Positions 15,815 to 24,879 of a DNA stretch of 32,621 nucleotides are shown piece after piece. Position numbers and translations under genes: made by a program. The notes beneath the pieces were generated by a model. That model did not search any database. It was not told the origin of the DNA and saw only the letters and a list, made by a program, of their open reading frames with translations. This DNA is from Bacteroidales bacterium (GTDB lineage: Bacteria > Bacteroidota > Bacteroidia > Bacteroidales > Muribaculaceae), in the NCBI GenBank assembly GCA_004553095.1, contig SFMJ01000009.1, forward strand, positions 1-32,621, given 5' to 3'. How positions within the stretch are numbered: position 1 is the stretch's first letter; each line of letters opens with the position of its first letter.

Positions 15815-16522
15815 ATGAAAAGAGACAAAAGTAACGAAATGCCGACACGACTCCCGGAGAGGGTGATGCTGATGGTGTTGTGTATACTTTTGGTGGTGCC
15901 ATTCGACTACTTCACACCTCGAATGATGGCACAGACGCTCGAACCGGAGCCTGTCGTCACCGACAGCATACCTCCGACCGAAGTCCGTGCAGACGACTAC
16001 GTCTACACCGAAGATGGAAAGATACCCTTCAATCCGTCGCCGGCGCGAGCCGTATGGCTCTCGGCGCTATGTCCGGGACTCGGCCAAATATACAACAGAC
16101 GCTACTGGAAGCTCCCCATAGTGATCGGAGGATTCATGGGGCTGGCTTACGCCACGAGCTGGAACAACGGTCAGTATAAAGACTATATGCAAGGATATAG
16201 TGACCTGCTCGACAACGACCCGTCGACCTGCTCATATATGGACTTCTTTCCGCCCACCACGACGGAAGAGAGTCTGGACCACAGCTGGTTGGAGCGAGTG
16301 TTCAAAAGCCGCAAAGACCAGGCACGAAGATATCGCGACATGTGCATCATCGGCATGGTGGCACTCTACGCCCTCTGCATGCTTGATGCATACGTCGATG
16401 CATCTTTGACCCACTTTGACGTCTCGCCCGACCTCTCGGTCGACTGGGCGCCAACGCTGATGCAACAACCGGGACGAAGCGGCAAGCCCGCCATCGGACT
16501 GAATTGGGCACTAACATTCTAA
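15815..16522 (+). CDS. DUF5683 membrane/envelope protein
   Basis: Bacteroidetes-specific DUF5683 protein, found next to parAB in many relatives. The frame is open from a TTG at 15728 inside the end of parB, but the first 29 residues of that version are low-complexity. I prefer the ATG at 15815 (235 residues; ATG 15839 is also possible). A hydrophobic signal or anchor (VMLMVLCILLVVPF) lies near residues 16-29. The domain signature is SPARAVWLSALCPGLGQIYNRRYWKLP, broken here only for description, near 75-100, followed by a membrane helix (IVIGGFMGLAYA) and another around IIGMVALYALCML. It ends in LNWALTF, which looks like an outer-membrane-type aromatic C-terminus. Its function is unknown. Confidence 0.85.
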   Translation: MKRDKSNEMPTRLPERVMLMVLCILLVVPFDYFTPRMMAQTLEPEPVVTDSIPPTEVRADDYVYTEDGKIPFNPSPARAVWLSALCPGLGQIYNRRYWKLPIVIGGFMGLAYATSWNNGQYKDYMQGYSDLLDNDPSTCSYMDFFPPTTTEESLDHSWLERVFKSRKDQARRYRDMCIIGMVALYALCMLDAYVDASLTHFDVSPDLSVDWAPTLMQQPGRSGKPAIGLNWALTF

Positions 16523-16569
16523 CTCTCTACTCATCTATTAAAAGCAAACTCTCTACACATCATAACGAC

Positions 16570-18348
16570 ATGAAAAGAAAACTCATAACCATAGCAGCGG
16601 CGGCGATAATGGCGCTGGTGCCGGCATTAGAGATGAATGCCGACAAGGCAAAGACTGTGCTCGACCTTAAGAGCGAGATTACCGACTCCGATATCATCTA
16701 TCCCGAGAGTTACGAAATAGACACTCAGAAGATGCTCGAAGGGTGGTATCTGAAGAACTATACTGCCACCGACGACCGCTACAAGACACAAAGCGATGTC
16801 GAAGCCTCTGACGAAGTGATCAGAGAGCGACTTTCACGTCTGAACACAGTGATCGAGATGCCCTTCAATCAGATTGTGAAGAGTTATATCGAGCGATACA
16901 CCAAACGGGGACGGTCGACAGTGCCGGTGTTGTTGGGGTTGAGCATCTACTATACGCCGATCTTCGAGCAGGCACTCGAAGAGAATGGTCTGCCATTGGA
17001 GTTGAAATATCTGCCGGTGATCGAATCGGCGCTCAACCCGAATGCCGTCTCCAAGCATGGGGCAAGCGGTCTATGGCAGTTTACCTTGGCAGCAGGTCGG
17101 GGACTTGACATGGAGATATCATCTCTGGTCGATGAGCGTCGCGACCCATACGTATCCTCAGCCAAAGCAGCCCAACTTTTGAAAGACCTATACAACACCT
17201 ACGGCGACTGGTCGCTGGCTATTGCTGCCTACAACTGCGGTCCCGGCACTGTCAATAAGGCACTACGTCGCGCCGGTGGCGACCTCGCCTCTCACGACTT
17301 CTGGTCGATCTATAATTATCTGCCCGCCGAGACTCGCGGATATGTGCCTATGTTCATCGCCGCTAACTACGTGATGAACTATTATCCCTATCACAATATC
17401 AGCCCTGTGCTCGCCACCAAGCCACTGATCACCGACACCCTGAAGATCTCACGCCGTGTGCACTTCAACCAGATATCCAAGGTGCTCGACATTCCGGTGG
17501 ATGAACTTCGTGTTCTCAACCCGCAATTTAGAGCCGATATCATCCCCGGCAATAGCGACCATGCCTACACCTTAGTGCTTCCCTCCCAGCAGGTCCAAGC
17601 ATATATCATGAGTGAAGATGAGATCTTGGGCTATGAAGCCGAACTCTATGCACAGCGCACAGATGCCGTGCCGGGCAATCAACCTGACGATGGCAACATC
17701 GCTATGGTGGAAGAGACCTCAATCTATGACAATGAGCCCGCCACTGACGACACACCCATCGAGGCTGCACCCACCACCCCAACGCCCACTGTAAGGAAGG
17801 CATCGAGCGGAGCCACCAAGACCGTATCTCACAAGGTCGAACCGGGTGAAACACTCTCCTCCATCGCCACTAAATATCAAGTCAGCGTCGATGACATCAA
17901 GGGTTGGAACAACCTGACTCGCAACTCTGTGCGCACCGGACAAATGCTCCGCATCACCACCTCGCGTGAGATTGCCGATGCTTCGGGCGCAAAGACTGTG
18001 GCTCCATCCAAGCAAGAGGCTTACACTTCGAAAACCAACACTGCTCAAACATCCGGCAACAATAATAAGAAGAAAAAGAGTGACACCACTGCCTCTTCTT
18101 CCAAGAAAAAGGATAAAAAAAGCAAGAAAAAAGAAAAGAAGGCTCCTACAAACCACAACGTAAAGAGTGGCGAAAACCTCTCCACCATCGCCAAGAAATA
18201 TGGCACAACCGTGTCAGCGCTTAAGAAAGCCAACGGGCTCAAGGGAGACGAACTTCATCCGGGCGACAAGTTAAAATTGCCAAGCAAAGGGGAATCGACC
18301 TCCAAGAAGAGTTCGAAGTCTAAATCAAAGAAGAAGAAAAAGAAATAA
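16570..18348 (+). CDS. MltD-like lytic transglycosylase with LysM domains
   Basis: Murein lytic transglycosylase that cleaves the glycan strand between MurNAc and GlcNAc in the periplasm. I start at ATG 16570 (MKRKL), giving a signal peptide of about 20 residues; earlier in-frame ATGs add only non-signal sequence. The 592-residue protein has an SLT/GH23 domain at about 125-260 with catalytic Glu152 in VIESALNPNAVS, then GASGLWQF and AAYNCGPG. A degenerate LysM lies near 295-340, a clear LysM at 420-463 and another at 527-571. The linkers are unusual: a Lys/Ser-rich stretch at 499-525 and a tail of almost pure Lys and Ser at 577-592, which may bind anionic cell-wall polymer. A strong inverted repeat follows the stop codon. 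Confidence 0.93.
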   Translation: MKRKLITIAAAAIMALVPALEMNADKAKTVLDLKSEITDSDIIYPESYEIDTQKMLEGWYLKNYTATDDRYKTQSDVEASDEVIRERLSRLNTVIEMPFNQIVKSYIERYTKRGRSTVPVLLGLSIYYTPIFEQALEENGLPLELKYLPVIESALNPNAVSKHGASGLWQFTLAAGRGLDMEISSLVDERRDPYVSSAKAAQLLKDLYNTYGDWSLAIAAYNCGPGTVNKALRRAGGDLASHDFWSIYNYLPAETRGYVPMFIAANYVMNYYPYHNISPVLATKPLITDTLKISRRVHFNQISKVLDIPVDELRVLNPQFRADIIPGNSDHAYTLVLPSQQVQAYIMSEDEILGYEAELYAQRTDAVPGNQPDDGNIAMVEETSIYDNEPATDDTPIEAAPTTPTPTVRKASSGATKTVSHKVEPGETLSSIATKYQVSVDDIKGWNNLTRNSVRTGQMLRITTSREIADASGAKTVAPSKQEAYTSKTNTAQTSGNNNKKKKSDTTASSSKKKDKKSKKKEKKAPTNHNVKSGENLSTIAKKYGTTVSALKKANGLKGDELHPGDKLKLPSKGESTSKKSSKSKSKKKKKK

Positions 18349-18352
18349 CCTG

Positions 18353-18374
18353 CACGCACCCCGAGGGGTGCGTG
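18353..18374. terminator. Perfect hairpin after the LysM transglycosylase gene
   Basis: CACGCACCCC (18353-18362) pairs with GGGGTGCGTG (18365-18374). The two central bases mean that in RNA it folds as nine pairs closed by a CGAG tetraloop. It starts 5 bases after the stop codon. The following sequence (TTATCACAT) is not a proper T tract, so it may be a transcript-stabilising hairpin rather than a full intrinsic terminator. Confidence 0.7.
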
Positions 18375-18415
18375 TTATCACATACTATAAGTCGAGCCAT
18401 AAACACAAAAAAACA

Positions 18416-18426
18416 CGATAAAATCG
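18416..18426. repeat. CGATAAAATCG element, copy C (upstream of nhaD)
   Basis: Exact CGATAAAATCG core, preceded by an A-run and followed by AAGAAAAACA as in copy B. It ends 25 bases before the nhaD start codon. Confidence 0.5.
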
Positions 18427-18451
18427 AAGAAAAACAAATCTAAATCGAACC

Positions 18452-19802
18452 ATGATTACCGCATTAGTAATTTTATTTTTCGTAGGTTACCTCGCCATAG
18501 CATTGGAGCATCCGCTGAGGGTGGACAAGACAGCGACCGCCTTGATGCTTGGCATGTTGATGTGGGTGATTTACGCGATGGGAGCGGAGTATATCGTTCC
18601 CCTATTGGATGGAGAGGGACTTAAAGCATACGTGGATTCTCATCCATTGGTGGCTAATGAGAGCCTTCACAAGCAGGCATTGTCATACGTCACCGACATC
18701 AAACTGGTGGAATCGCTCGGCGATGTGACGCAGACGCTATTCTTCCTGATAGGGGCGATGACGATCGTCGAACTGGTCGACATTCATGGAGGATTTACGG
18801 TAATAACACAACACATCCACACGCGCAATAAGAAATTATTATTATGGGTGATCTGCGGTGTGACTTTCATCTTCTCGGCAGTGCTCGACAATATGACCAC
18901 TACGATCGTAATGTTGTTGGTGCTCCGAAAGATAGTCGAAGATAAGAGAGAGCGATGGCTATATGCCGGCATGGTAGTGATCTCGGCGAACACGGGGGGT
19001 GCATGGAGCCCGATCGGTGATATCACCACCATCATGCTCTGGGTCAAAGGGAATGTTACGGCACTTGCTCTGATCGAGCGTGTGCTGCTACCCTCATTGG
19101 TGGCAACGATTGTGCCACTGCTCATAGTGAGCAGGAATCTTAAGGGGACACTACCGGCACCCAAACAGGATATGCCCGACCAGACGCATGGCATGTCGAA
19201 TGCCGAGCGCACCACGATATTATGTATCGGCGTATTCGGACTGCTATTCGTTCCGGTGTTCAAGAGTATCACCCACTTGCCCCCCTTCGTCGGAATGCTC
19301 TTCGTGTTGGGAGCATTGTGGCTATATACCGACATCTTCTACAATGGCAAGCGCATCGAGCGCCGTAAGCAGCACCGTTTGCCCTACGTAGTGTCGCGAA
19401 TCGATATGCCCTCGATCCTCTTCTTCTTAGGCATCCTGCTGGCAGTGGCAGTGCTTCAAGCCACGGGCGTCTTGGCAGCCATCGCAGCATGGCTGTATGA
19501 TGTCATCGATCTTCGACAATGTGCCCTTAGTGGCAGGTGTCATGGGTATGTATCCACTTTCCGACCCGTCGGCAGTGGGCCATGCCGCCTACTTTATGCA
19601 AGATGGCATCTTCTGGGAGTTCTTGAGCTACTGTGCCGGTGTGGGTGGTAGCCTGCTGATCATCGGATCGGCAGCCGGTGTTATCGCGATGGGCTTGGAG
19701 AAGATCAATTTCGGCTGGTACTTGAAGAAATTCACTATCCCGGCTCTATTGGGCTATCTGGCAGGAGCAGCCACCTATATATTGGAAGTATTAATCTCAT
19801 AG
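18452..19802 (+). pseudogene. nhaD: NhaD-type Na+/H+ antiporter, frameshifted
   Basis: Inner-membrane sodium/proton antiporter of the NhaD/ArsB-like superfamily. The first 349 codons read through typical features: an N-terminal helix pair, SAVLDNMTTTIVMLLVLRK, then SANTGGAWSPIGDITTIMLWVKG, and FFLGILLAVAVLQATGV. At about 19496-19505 the homology jumps to the +1 frame and continues as SSIFDNVPLVAGVMGMYP, CAGVGGSLLIIGSAAGV and WYLKKF to a stop at 19802. Staying in the first frame gives an unrelated tail ending at 19651. By comparison with the family from memory, about 13-16 residues that normally precede the DNVPLVA motif (part of a membrane helix) are also missing, which suggests a short out-of-frame deletion, not a single-base slip. 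It could be a true pseudogene, a polymorphism or an assembly error. Confidence 0.8.
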
Positions 19803-19804
19803 TA

Positions 19805-20920
19805 ATGATAAAATTTCTCGATCTGAAGAGAGTCACCGAGCGTCATGGCGCAGAGATCGAAGATGCTGTGACCAAGGTAGTGAGGTCGGGTCGCTATCTC
19901 CAAGGCGAGGAGGTGGAACGATTCGAGCAGGAGTATGCCGCCTATATCGGCACGAAGCATGCCATAGGGTGTGGCAACGGACTCGATGCCCTCACACTTA
20001 TCTTGCGCGCCATGATCGAACTTGGACGACTGCAGCCGGGCGATAAGATACTGGTGCCGGCACATACATTCATCGCCACCTACTTGGCGATCAGCGAAAC
20101 CGGATTGACCCCGATCGGTGTGGAGCCAAGTCTCGACACACTCGAGATAAATACCGATTTGATCGAGAAAATGATCACTCCCGAGGTGAAGGGACTTATG
20201 ACAGTCCATCTATATGGTCGATGCTCATACGACAAGAAGATGGAAGAGTCATGTCAACGCCACGGGCTATTGCTCTTTGAAGACAATGCCCAGGCACAAG
20301 GTTGCCGATATGGCGATCGCCTTACGGGCAGTCTTGGCTTGGCGGCGGGGCATAGTTTCTATCCCGGCAAGAATTTGGGGGCACTCGGCGATGCCGGAGC
20401 TGTCACCACCGACGACGATCAGCTGGCAGAAGCGATCCGTCAGATCGCCAACTATGGCTCCTCGCGCAAGTATGTGTTCAAATACCGAGGACGCAACTCG
20501 CGCCTCGATGAGATCCAGGCGGCTATACTCCGCGTCAAACTTCGTTATCTTGATGAAGAGAACGAACGAAGACGCCGGATAGCACGCATTTATCTCGATG
20601 AAATCGAGAATAATCGAGTCACACTGCCCAAAATCGAAAATTGGGACAGTCATGTGTTCCATATCTTCCCCATATTGAGCGAAAAACGCGATGAAATGCA
20701 GAAATTTCTTGCCGACAATGGGGTGGAAACACTTATCCACTATCCGATAGCGCCTCACTGTCAGGAGTGCTATGAAGATAGCGAATTGGCGAAAACGAAG
20801 ATGCCGATCACAGAGATGATCCACGCACGCGAGCTTTCACTGCCAATCTCTCCGGTGATGGAGGAGGATGATGCTCGACGTGTGGCAGAAATCATCAACC
20901 GATGGCAGCCCGACAAATAA
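19805..20920 (+). CDS. DegT/DnrJ/EryC1/StrS-family nucleotide-sugar aminotransferase
   Basis: PLP-dependent transaminase that converts a keto-sugar nucleotide to an amino sugar, usually for surface polysaccharide. The 371-residue protein begins with the family opening IKFLDLKR. It shows GCGNGLDALTLILRA (56-70), PAHTFIATY (85-93), FEDNAQAQGC with Asp160, and the Schiff-base segment HSFYPGKNLGALGDAGAV with Lys189. Its overall pattern (short DLK start, YPGKNLGALGDAGA) is like FdtB/QdtB-type 3-amino sugar enzymes, but the sugar cannot be assigned without neighbours. It starts 2 bases after the nhaD stop. No dTDP-sugar synthesis genes are nearby, so substrate supply must come from elsewhere. Confidence 0.9.
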   Translation: MIKFLDLKRVTERHGAEIEDAVTKVVRSGRYLQGEEVERFEQEYAAYIGTKHAIGCGNGLDALTLILRAMIELGRLQPGDKILVPAHTFIATYLAISETGLTPIGVEPSLDTLEINTDLIEKMITPEVKGLMTVHLYGRCSYDKKMEESCQRHGLLLFEDNAQAQGCRYGDRLTGSLGLAAGHSFYPGKNLGALGDAGAVTTDDDQLAEAIRQIANYGSSRKYVFKYRGRNSRLDEIQAAILRVKLRYLDEENERRRRIARIYLDEIENNRVTLPKIENWDSHVFHIFPILSEKRDEMQKFLADNGVETLIHYPIAPHCQECYEDSELAKTKMPITEMIHARELSLPISPVMEEDDARRVAEIINRWQPDK

Positions 20921-21001
20921 AAAGATTAAGAGCATAGGATAGAGAAGAGGGGAAGCGAAGAAAATCAACGAGAAGATAAAGAGAGATAAAGAGATATCAA
21001 G

Positions 21002-22354
21002 ATGAGAATATTGATAGCAGGAGATGGAGAGACGGGGATGCACCTTGCGGCGATGCTATCTGTCGAAGATCAGGATGTGGTCTTGATGGGTAGTAATCCG
21101 GAGCGGTTGCAAGAATTGGATGCAAGCCATAACTTTCTGACCGCCCTTGGCCAGCCCACCAGCGTACGCGACCTGGAAGAGTTCGGTGCCGGCGATGCCG
21201 ACATCTTTGTAGCAGTGACGCCGGACGACAATGCCAATATCGTGGCATGCGAATTTGCAGCACAGTTGGGGGCCAAGAAGTGTGTAGCACGCGTAGATGA
21301 CCCGGAATACTCAGAGCCGGAGATTCAGGCTATGCTGCGACGACTCGGCATCGACATGACCATTTGTCCGGAGCTCTCGGTGGCAGACACGATCGTCGGA
21401 TTCATCAAAGAGAATTGGGCGTCGGAGATGATAATGCTCCATAAGGGAGAGCTGGTGGTGGCAGGCATCAGAGTCGAGCCGGGCAATCCCCTGGAGGGGA
21501 AGACACTTCGCGACATCAGTTCGAATCAAGATCCGCGCTACTTCCACGTCTCGACCATCAAGCGAGGCGATCGAGTCATCATCCCTCGAGGCGATGACAT
21601 GATCAAGGCAGGCGACACGCTTTATACCTCTGCCCTATCCGACGATATGGTGAGAGTCCGCAAGATGTTCTCCTGTGAATTTGTGAAGCCGAGCAACATT
21701 ATGATCACCGGAGCGGGACGCGTAACCGAGAACTTATTGGAACTCTTACGAGCCGACGATTCGATCTCACCCTCGATCACGGTGATCGACCCGGACAAGG
21801 AACGATGCCGCGAGATGGCATGTAAATTCCCCGAGGCAGTGATCGTGACAGCCAAGTCGAGCGACATCGTGACAATGAAAGAGGAGGGGATCTCCAACTG
21901 CGATGTATTCTTAGCGCTGACCGGCAGTTCGGAGGCAAATATCGTGGCATGCATGGTGGCGCGAGAACATGGAGTGCGCAAGACCTTGGCACGCATCGAA
22001 CAGTTCGAATATATGGAAGAGGCAGAGAGCCTCTCTATCAATAAGATAGTCAACAAGAAGCAACTGAATGCCAGCATGGTGATCAACCTTCTTTTGCAGT
22101 CGAACGGGGCATCGACCCAATGTCTTGCCACCGACAAGGCGGAAGTGACCGGCATCACAGCCACAGCCGGCTCGAAGATCGTATCCAAGCCGATCTGCGA
22201 ACTATCACTGCCACAAGGCATTACGATAGCCGGACTCGTAAGAGATGGCAAGGGTATGCTCGTAGAGGGTCGCACACATATCCAGCCGGGCGACCGCGTA
22301 ATGGTGTTCTTCCTCACCGGCTCGCTATCCAAGGTCAATAAGTTCTTTAGATAA
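21002..22354 (+). CDS. trkA: TrkA potassium-uptake regulatory protein
   Basis: Cytosolic gating subunit of the Trk potassium system, with two RCK_N/RCK_C modules in 450 residues. The first nucleotide-binding domain has GDGETG at 7-12, the second a GAGRVTENLLELL motif near 240. TrkA_C domains follow each. In the first module the residue that normally is the acidic ribose-binding Asp at the end of strand beta-2 reads Gly30 (VVLMGSN); in the second it is present (VIDPDKE). So the first site may bind ATP/ADP or nothing instead of NAD(H). The gene is followed by trkH 48 bases downstream, which confirms the role. Confidence 0.94.
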   Translation: MRILIAGDGETGMHLAAMLSVEDQDVVLMGSNPERLQELDASHNFLTALGQPTSVRDLEEFGAGDADIFVAVTPDDNANIVACEFAAQLGAKKCVARVDDPEYSEPEIQAMLRRLGIDMTICPELSVADTIVGFIKENWASEMIMLHKGELVVAGIRVEPGNPLEGKTLRDISSNQDPRYFHVSTIKRGDRVIIPRGDDMIKAGDTLYTSALSDDMVRVRKMFSCEFVKPSNIMITGAGRVTENLLELLRADDSISPSITVIDPDKERCREMACKFPEAVIVTAKSSDIVTMKEEGISNCDVFLALTGSSEANIVACMVAREHGVRKTLARIEQFEYMEEAESLSINKIVNKKQLNASMVINLLLQSNGASTQCLATDKAEVTGITATAGSKIVSKPICELSLPQGITIAGLVRDGKGMLVEGRTHIQPGDRVMVFFLTGSLSKVNKFFR

Positions 22355-22402
22355 TAAAACGTGATAACTCCGTTAATATAGAGAACGAGAAAGGATAAAG
22401 AA

Positions 22403-23872
22403 ATGACAATAAAGACATCCCTACGCATAGGAGCCATGACCTATATAATGGGTCAACTTGTGATGATGAATGGCATCATCTTATTACTACCGATGATAGT
22501 CAGCATCATTTATGGGGAACATGATTGGATATCCTTTTTTATCGCTATATTGGCATCGGTGGCTATAGGTGGGATATTGATGTTTACCACTCGTCATAAG
22601 CGAGAGTCAATACGCGCTCGAGAGGGTTTCATCATCACATCATTCATTTGGATTTTTTATGGGATGATCGGCATCATCCCGATGATGACATGCGAGAATC
22701 CTCTGAACCTCACAGATGCGGTATTTGAGATAATATCGGGATTTACCACGACGGGTGCCAGTGTGATACGAGATGTTGAAAAGATGTCGCATGGCATTTT
22801 GTTCTGGCGAGCATTCACACAGTGGATCGGAGGCTTGGGCATAATATTATTGCTGCTTGCCGTGATGCCGGAATTGAACAAATCGGCGGGCATATCTATG
22901 TTTAATGCCGAAGCCACCGGCGTGTTACACAGCAAATTACATCCTCGCATCCAGCAGACGGCATGGTCGATCTGGGGCGTCTACATCACTATCACACTTG
23001 TCTCCATCTTCTTGTTGTGGATCGGCCCGATGGATTTATTCGACAGTGTGTGTCAGACTATGTCGGCGATAGCCACCGGAGGCTTTGTGACCCACAATGC
23101 CGGCATCCAGTATTGGGATTCCCGATATGTCGAAGTGGTGCTTATCATTGTGATGTATTTGGCGGGCTTGAACTTTCTGATTCTCTTTAACGTAGGCAAG
23201 GGCAATTTCAAGGCATTCTATAATAACACCGTGGTGAGAGTATACACCGGGATAATCTTTGGGCTATTCATCTTGGTGTGGATTTCGACTCTGATCAATG
23301 GGGAGGTGGCTGATCAACCATATCTGCCGTTACATCAACTTTTCCATGTGATCGCAGCCATCACGAGCACCGGTTTTGGGGCACCCGGCGTGGAACAGTG
23401 GGGGCCCTTTACACTGATTGCCACGATCCTGTTGATGTGTATCGGAGCGTGCGCCGGTTCGACCACCGGAGGCATGAAAGTGGATCGAGCCATAGTGCTC
23501 TGGCAGAACTTGCGCAATGAGGTGAGTATCACCGCTTTCCCCCGCCGTACTCACGTTGTAAAACTCAATGGGAGTGCCCTGAACAACAGCCTGTTGACCC
23601 GAGTATCAGCCTTCGTGGCAGGCTATTTTATAATCATCTTGATCTCTACCGGCATCATTACGATGGCGGGATATAGTCTTTCCGATTCGCTGTTTGCTTC
23701 ATTCTCGGCGATGGGATGTAACGGACTGGGCTATGGAGTCACCGGAGTGGAAGGCTCATACGCAGTCTTCCCGGTCGGAGTGAAATGGACCTTGATCGGC
23801 ATGATGCTGATGGGGCGTCTCGAGATCTTCACATTCCTCGTCTTGTTCACACCCGGGTTCTGGCGCAGATAG
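22403..23872 (+). CDS. trkH: TrkH potassium channel subunit
   Basis: Inner-membrane K+ translocating subunit of the Trk system, 489 residues, with four M1-P-M2 repeats. The selectivity-filter glycines are visible in each pore loop: TTTGAS at 116-121, ATGGF at 224-228, STGFG at 322-326 and GCNGLG at 439-444. The linker between repeats 3 and 4 contains CAGSTTGGMKVDR (350-362), a TrkH hallmark. The C-terminus (GRLEIFTFLVLFTPGFW) is typical. It pairs with TrkA upstream. Length and motifs are intact. Confidence 0.95.
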   Translation: MTIKTSLRIGAMTYIMGQLVMMNGIILLLPMIVSIIYGEHDWISFFIAILASVAIGGILMFTTRHKRESIRAREGFIITSFIWIFYGMIGIIPMMTCENPLNLTDAVFEIISGFTTTGASVIRDVEKMSHGILFWRAFTQWIGGLGIILLLLAVMPELNKSAGISMFNAEATGVLHSKLHPRIQQTAWSIWGVYITITLVSIFLLWIGPMDLFDSVCQTMSAIATGGFVTHNAGIQYWDSRYVEVVLIIVMYLAGLNFLILFNVGKGNFKAFYNNTVVRVYTGIIFGLFILVWISTLINGEVADQPYLPLHQLFHVIAAITSTGFGAPGVEQWGPFTLIATILLMCIGACAGSTTGGMKVDRAIVLWQNLRNEVSITAFPRRTHVVKLNGSALNNSLLTRVSAFVAGYFIIILISTGIITMAGYSLSDSLFASFSAMGCNGLGYGVTGVEGSYAVFPVGVKWTLIGMMLMGRLEIFTFLVLFTPGFWRR

Positions 23873-23915
23873 TTCCGGTGCGCAGACAGGCAAGAGATTC
23901 ATAAAACATAATGAT

Positions 23916-24743
23916 ATGGGAATAGCGATATTGATGGCGACATATAATGGAGAGAAATTTATCACCGAGCAGATCGAGAGCCTCTTGGCGCAGACCTATT
24001 CGGATTTCACTCTTTATGTCGGTGATGACGGATCGACCGACGGCACGATGGATATCGTGGCAAAATATGCCGAGCGCCATCCCGGTAAGATAGTCATCCT
24101 CAAAGATAAAGAGCCACATCTCGGAGCTAAAGACTCCTTTATGAAGATGCTTGAGATGGTGGAAGATGTTGACTATTATATGTTTTGCGACCAAGATGAT
24201 GTATGGTTACCCTTCAAAGTGGAGCACACACTGGCAAAGATGAAGGAGACAGAGCGCAAGCATCCCGGCAAGGGGGTGATGATCCACACCGATTTGCGGA
24301 TAGTCGATCGCGATCTCAACACCATCTACGACTCCTTCTGGGGTTGGCAAGGGATGAAGCCTGATCTTAGCAAAGACTTTCGCTTCACACCGATATGCAA
24401 TGCCTTCACCGGCTGCACCATGATGATCAATCAAGAGGCTCGCCGACTCTCCCTCCCCCTCGACCCGCGTGCCTTTATGCACGACCAATGGATCGGACTC
24501 AAGGTGGCTAAATATGGTGTGGTCGACAATCTTAAAGAGGCCACCATCCTCTATCGCCAACATGGCAATAATGTCTGCTCATGCGAAACAACACGCCGCA
24601 CACTCTTCCACAAGATCAAACTTGACAAAGTGCTGAACTTCTATCAAGGAAAAAATAAAGAAATGCTCCGCGACTTAGGCTATGGTCCACTCCCCCGTGC
24701 CATCTACTACAAACTCCTCTACACCATCAAGAAAATGCTCTAA
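23916..24743 (+). CDS. Family 2 glycosyltransferase
   Basis: GT-A fold glycosyltransferase of 275 residues, with no membrane helix. It opens with IAILMATYNGEKFI (3-16). The nucleotide-binding GDDGSTDGT lies at 36-44 and the metal-binding DxD region at 91-97 as CDQDDVW, the pattern seen in rhamnosyltransferase-like GT2 enzymes. An acceptor-side HDQW motif sits at 189-192. It probably adds one sugar to a surface glycan. Neither donor nor acceptor can be named. The only other glycan gene nearby is the DegT aminotransferase, on the far side of trkAH. Confidence 0.9.
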   Translation: MGIAILMATYNGEKFITEQIESLLAQTYSDFTLYVGDDGSTDGTMDIVAKYAERHPGKIVILKDKEPHLGAKDSFMKMLEMVEDVDYYMFCDQDDVWLPFKVEHTLAKMKETERKHPGKGVMIHTDLRIVDRDLNTIYDSFWGWQGMKPDLSKDFRFTPICNAFTGCTMMINQEARRLSLPLDPRAFMHDQWIGLKVAKYGVVDNLKEATILYRQHGNNVCSCETTRRTLFHKIKLDKVLNFYQGKNKEMLRDLGYGPLPRAIYYKLLYTIKKML

Positions 24744-24799
24744 GAGCGCGTTATAACGAGGAAAATCCTTTTTTGCTTTTAAATTGCACTTTTTTTTTG

Positions 24800-24808
24800 T
24801 ATTTTTGC
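24800..24808 (+). promoter_or_regulatory. Candidate promoter for sufB
   Basis: TATTTTTGC is an exact TAnnTTTGC box in an A/T-rich stretch. Upstream TTTG at 24772-24775 is slightly too far and TTG at 24784-24786 too near for the usual -33 spacing, so only the -7 box is well supported. The leader would be about 65 bases. Confidence 0.5.
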
Positions 24809-24879
24809 ATATTTGGAGACTATTGTCAAAATGTCCGGGATGAAATTAGTTCTGAACGGGCGCAAAAATACCGAAAAAA

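Noticed and set aside
14878..18348. Search for parS near parAB
   Set aside because: No site resembling TGTTTCACGTGAAACA seen by eye. The inverted repeat at 14064-14098 has a different sequence and spacing, so I do not call it parS.
20590..20606. CTCGATGAAATCGAG palindrome
   Set aside because: It lies inside the DegT aminotransferase and encodes ordinary Leu-Asp-Glu-Ile-Glu codons, so it is not counted as a copy of the leader element.
24759..24775. AGGA/TCCT mini hairpin followed by five T after the GT2 gene
   Set aside because: A four-base stem is too weak to call a terminator, and the T-run belongs to an A/T-rich promoter stretch.
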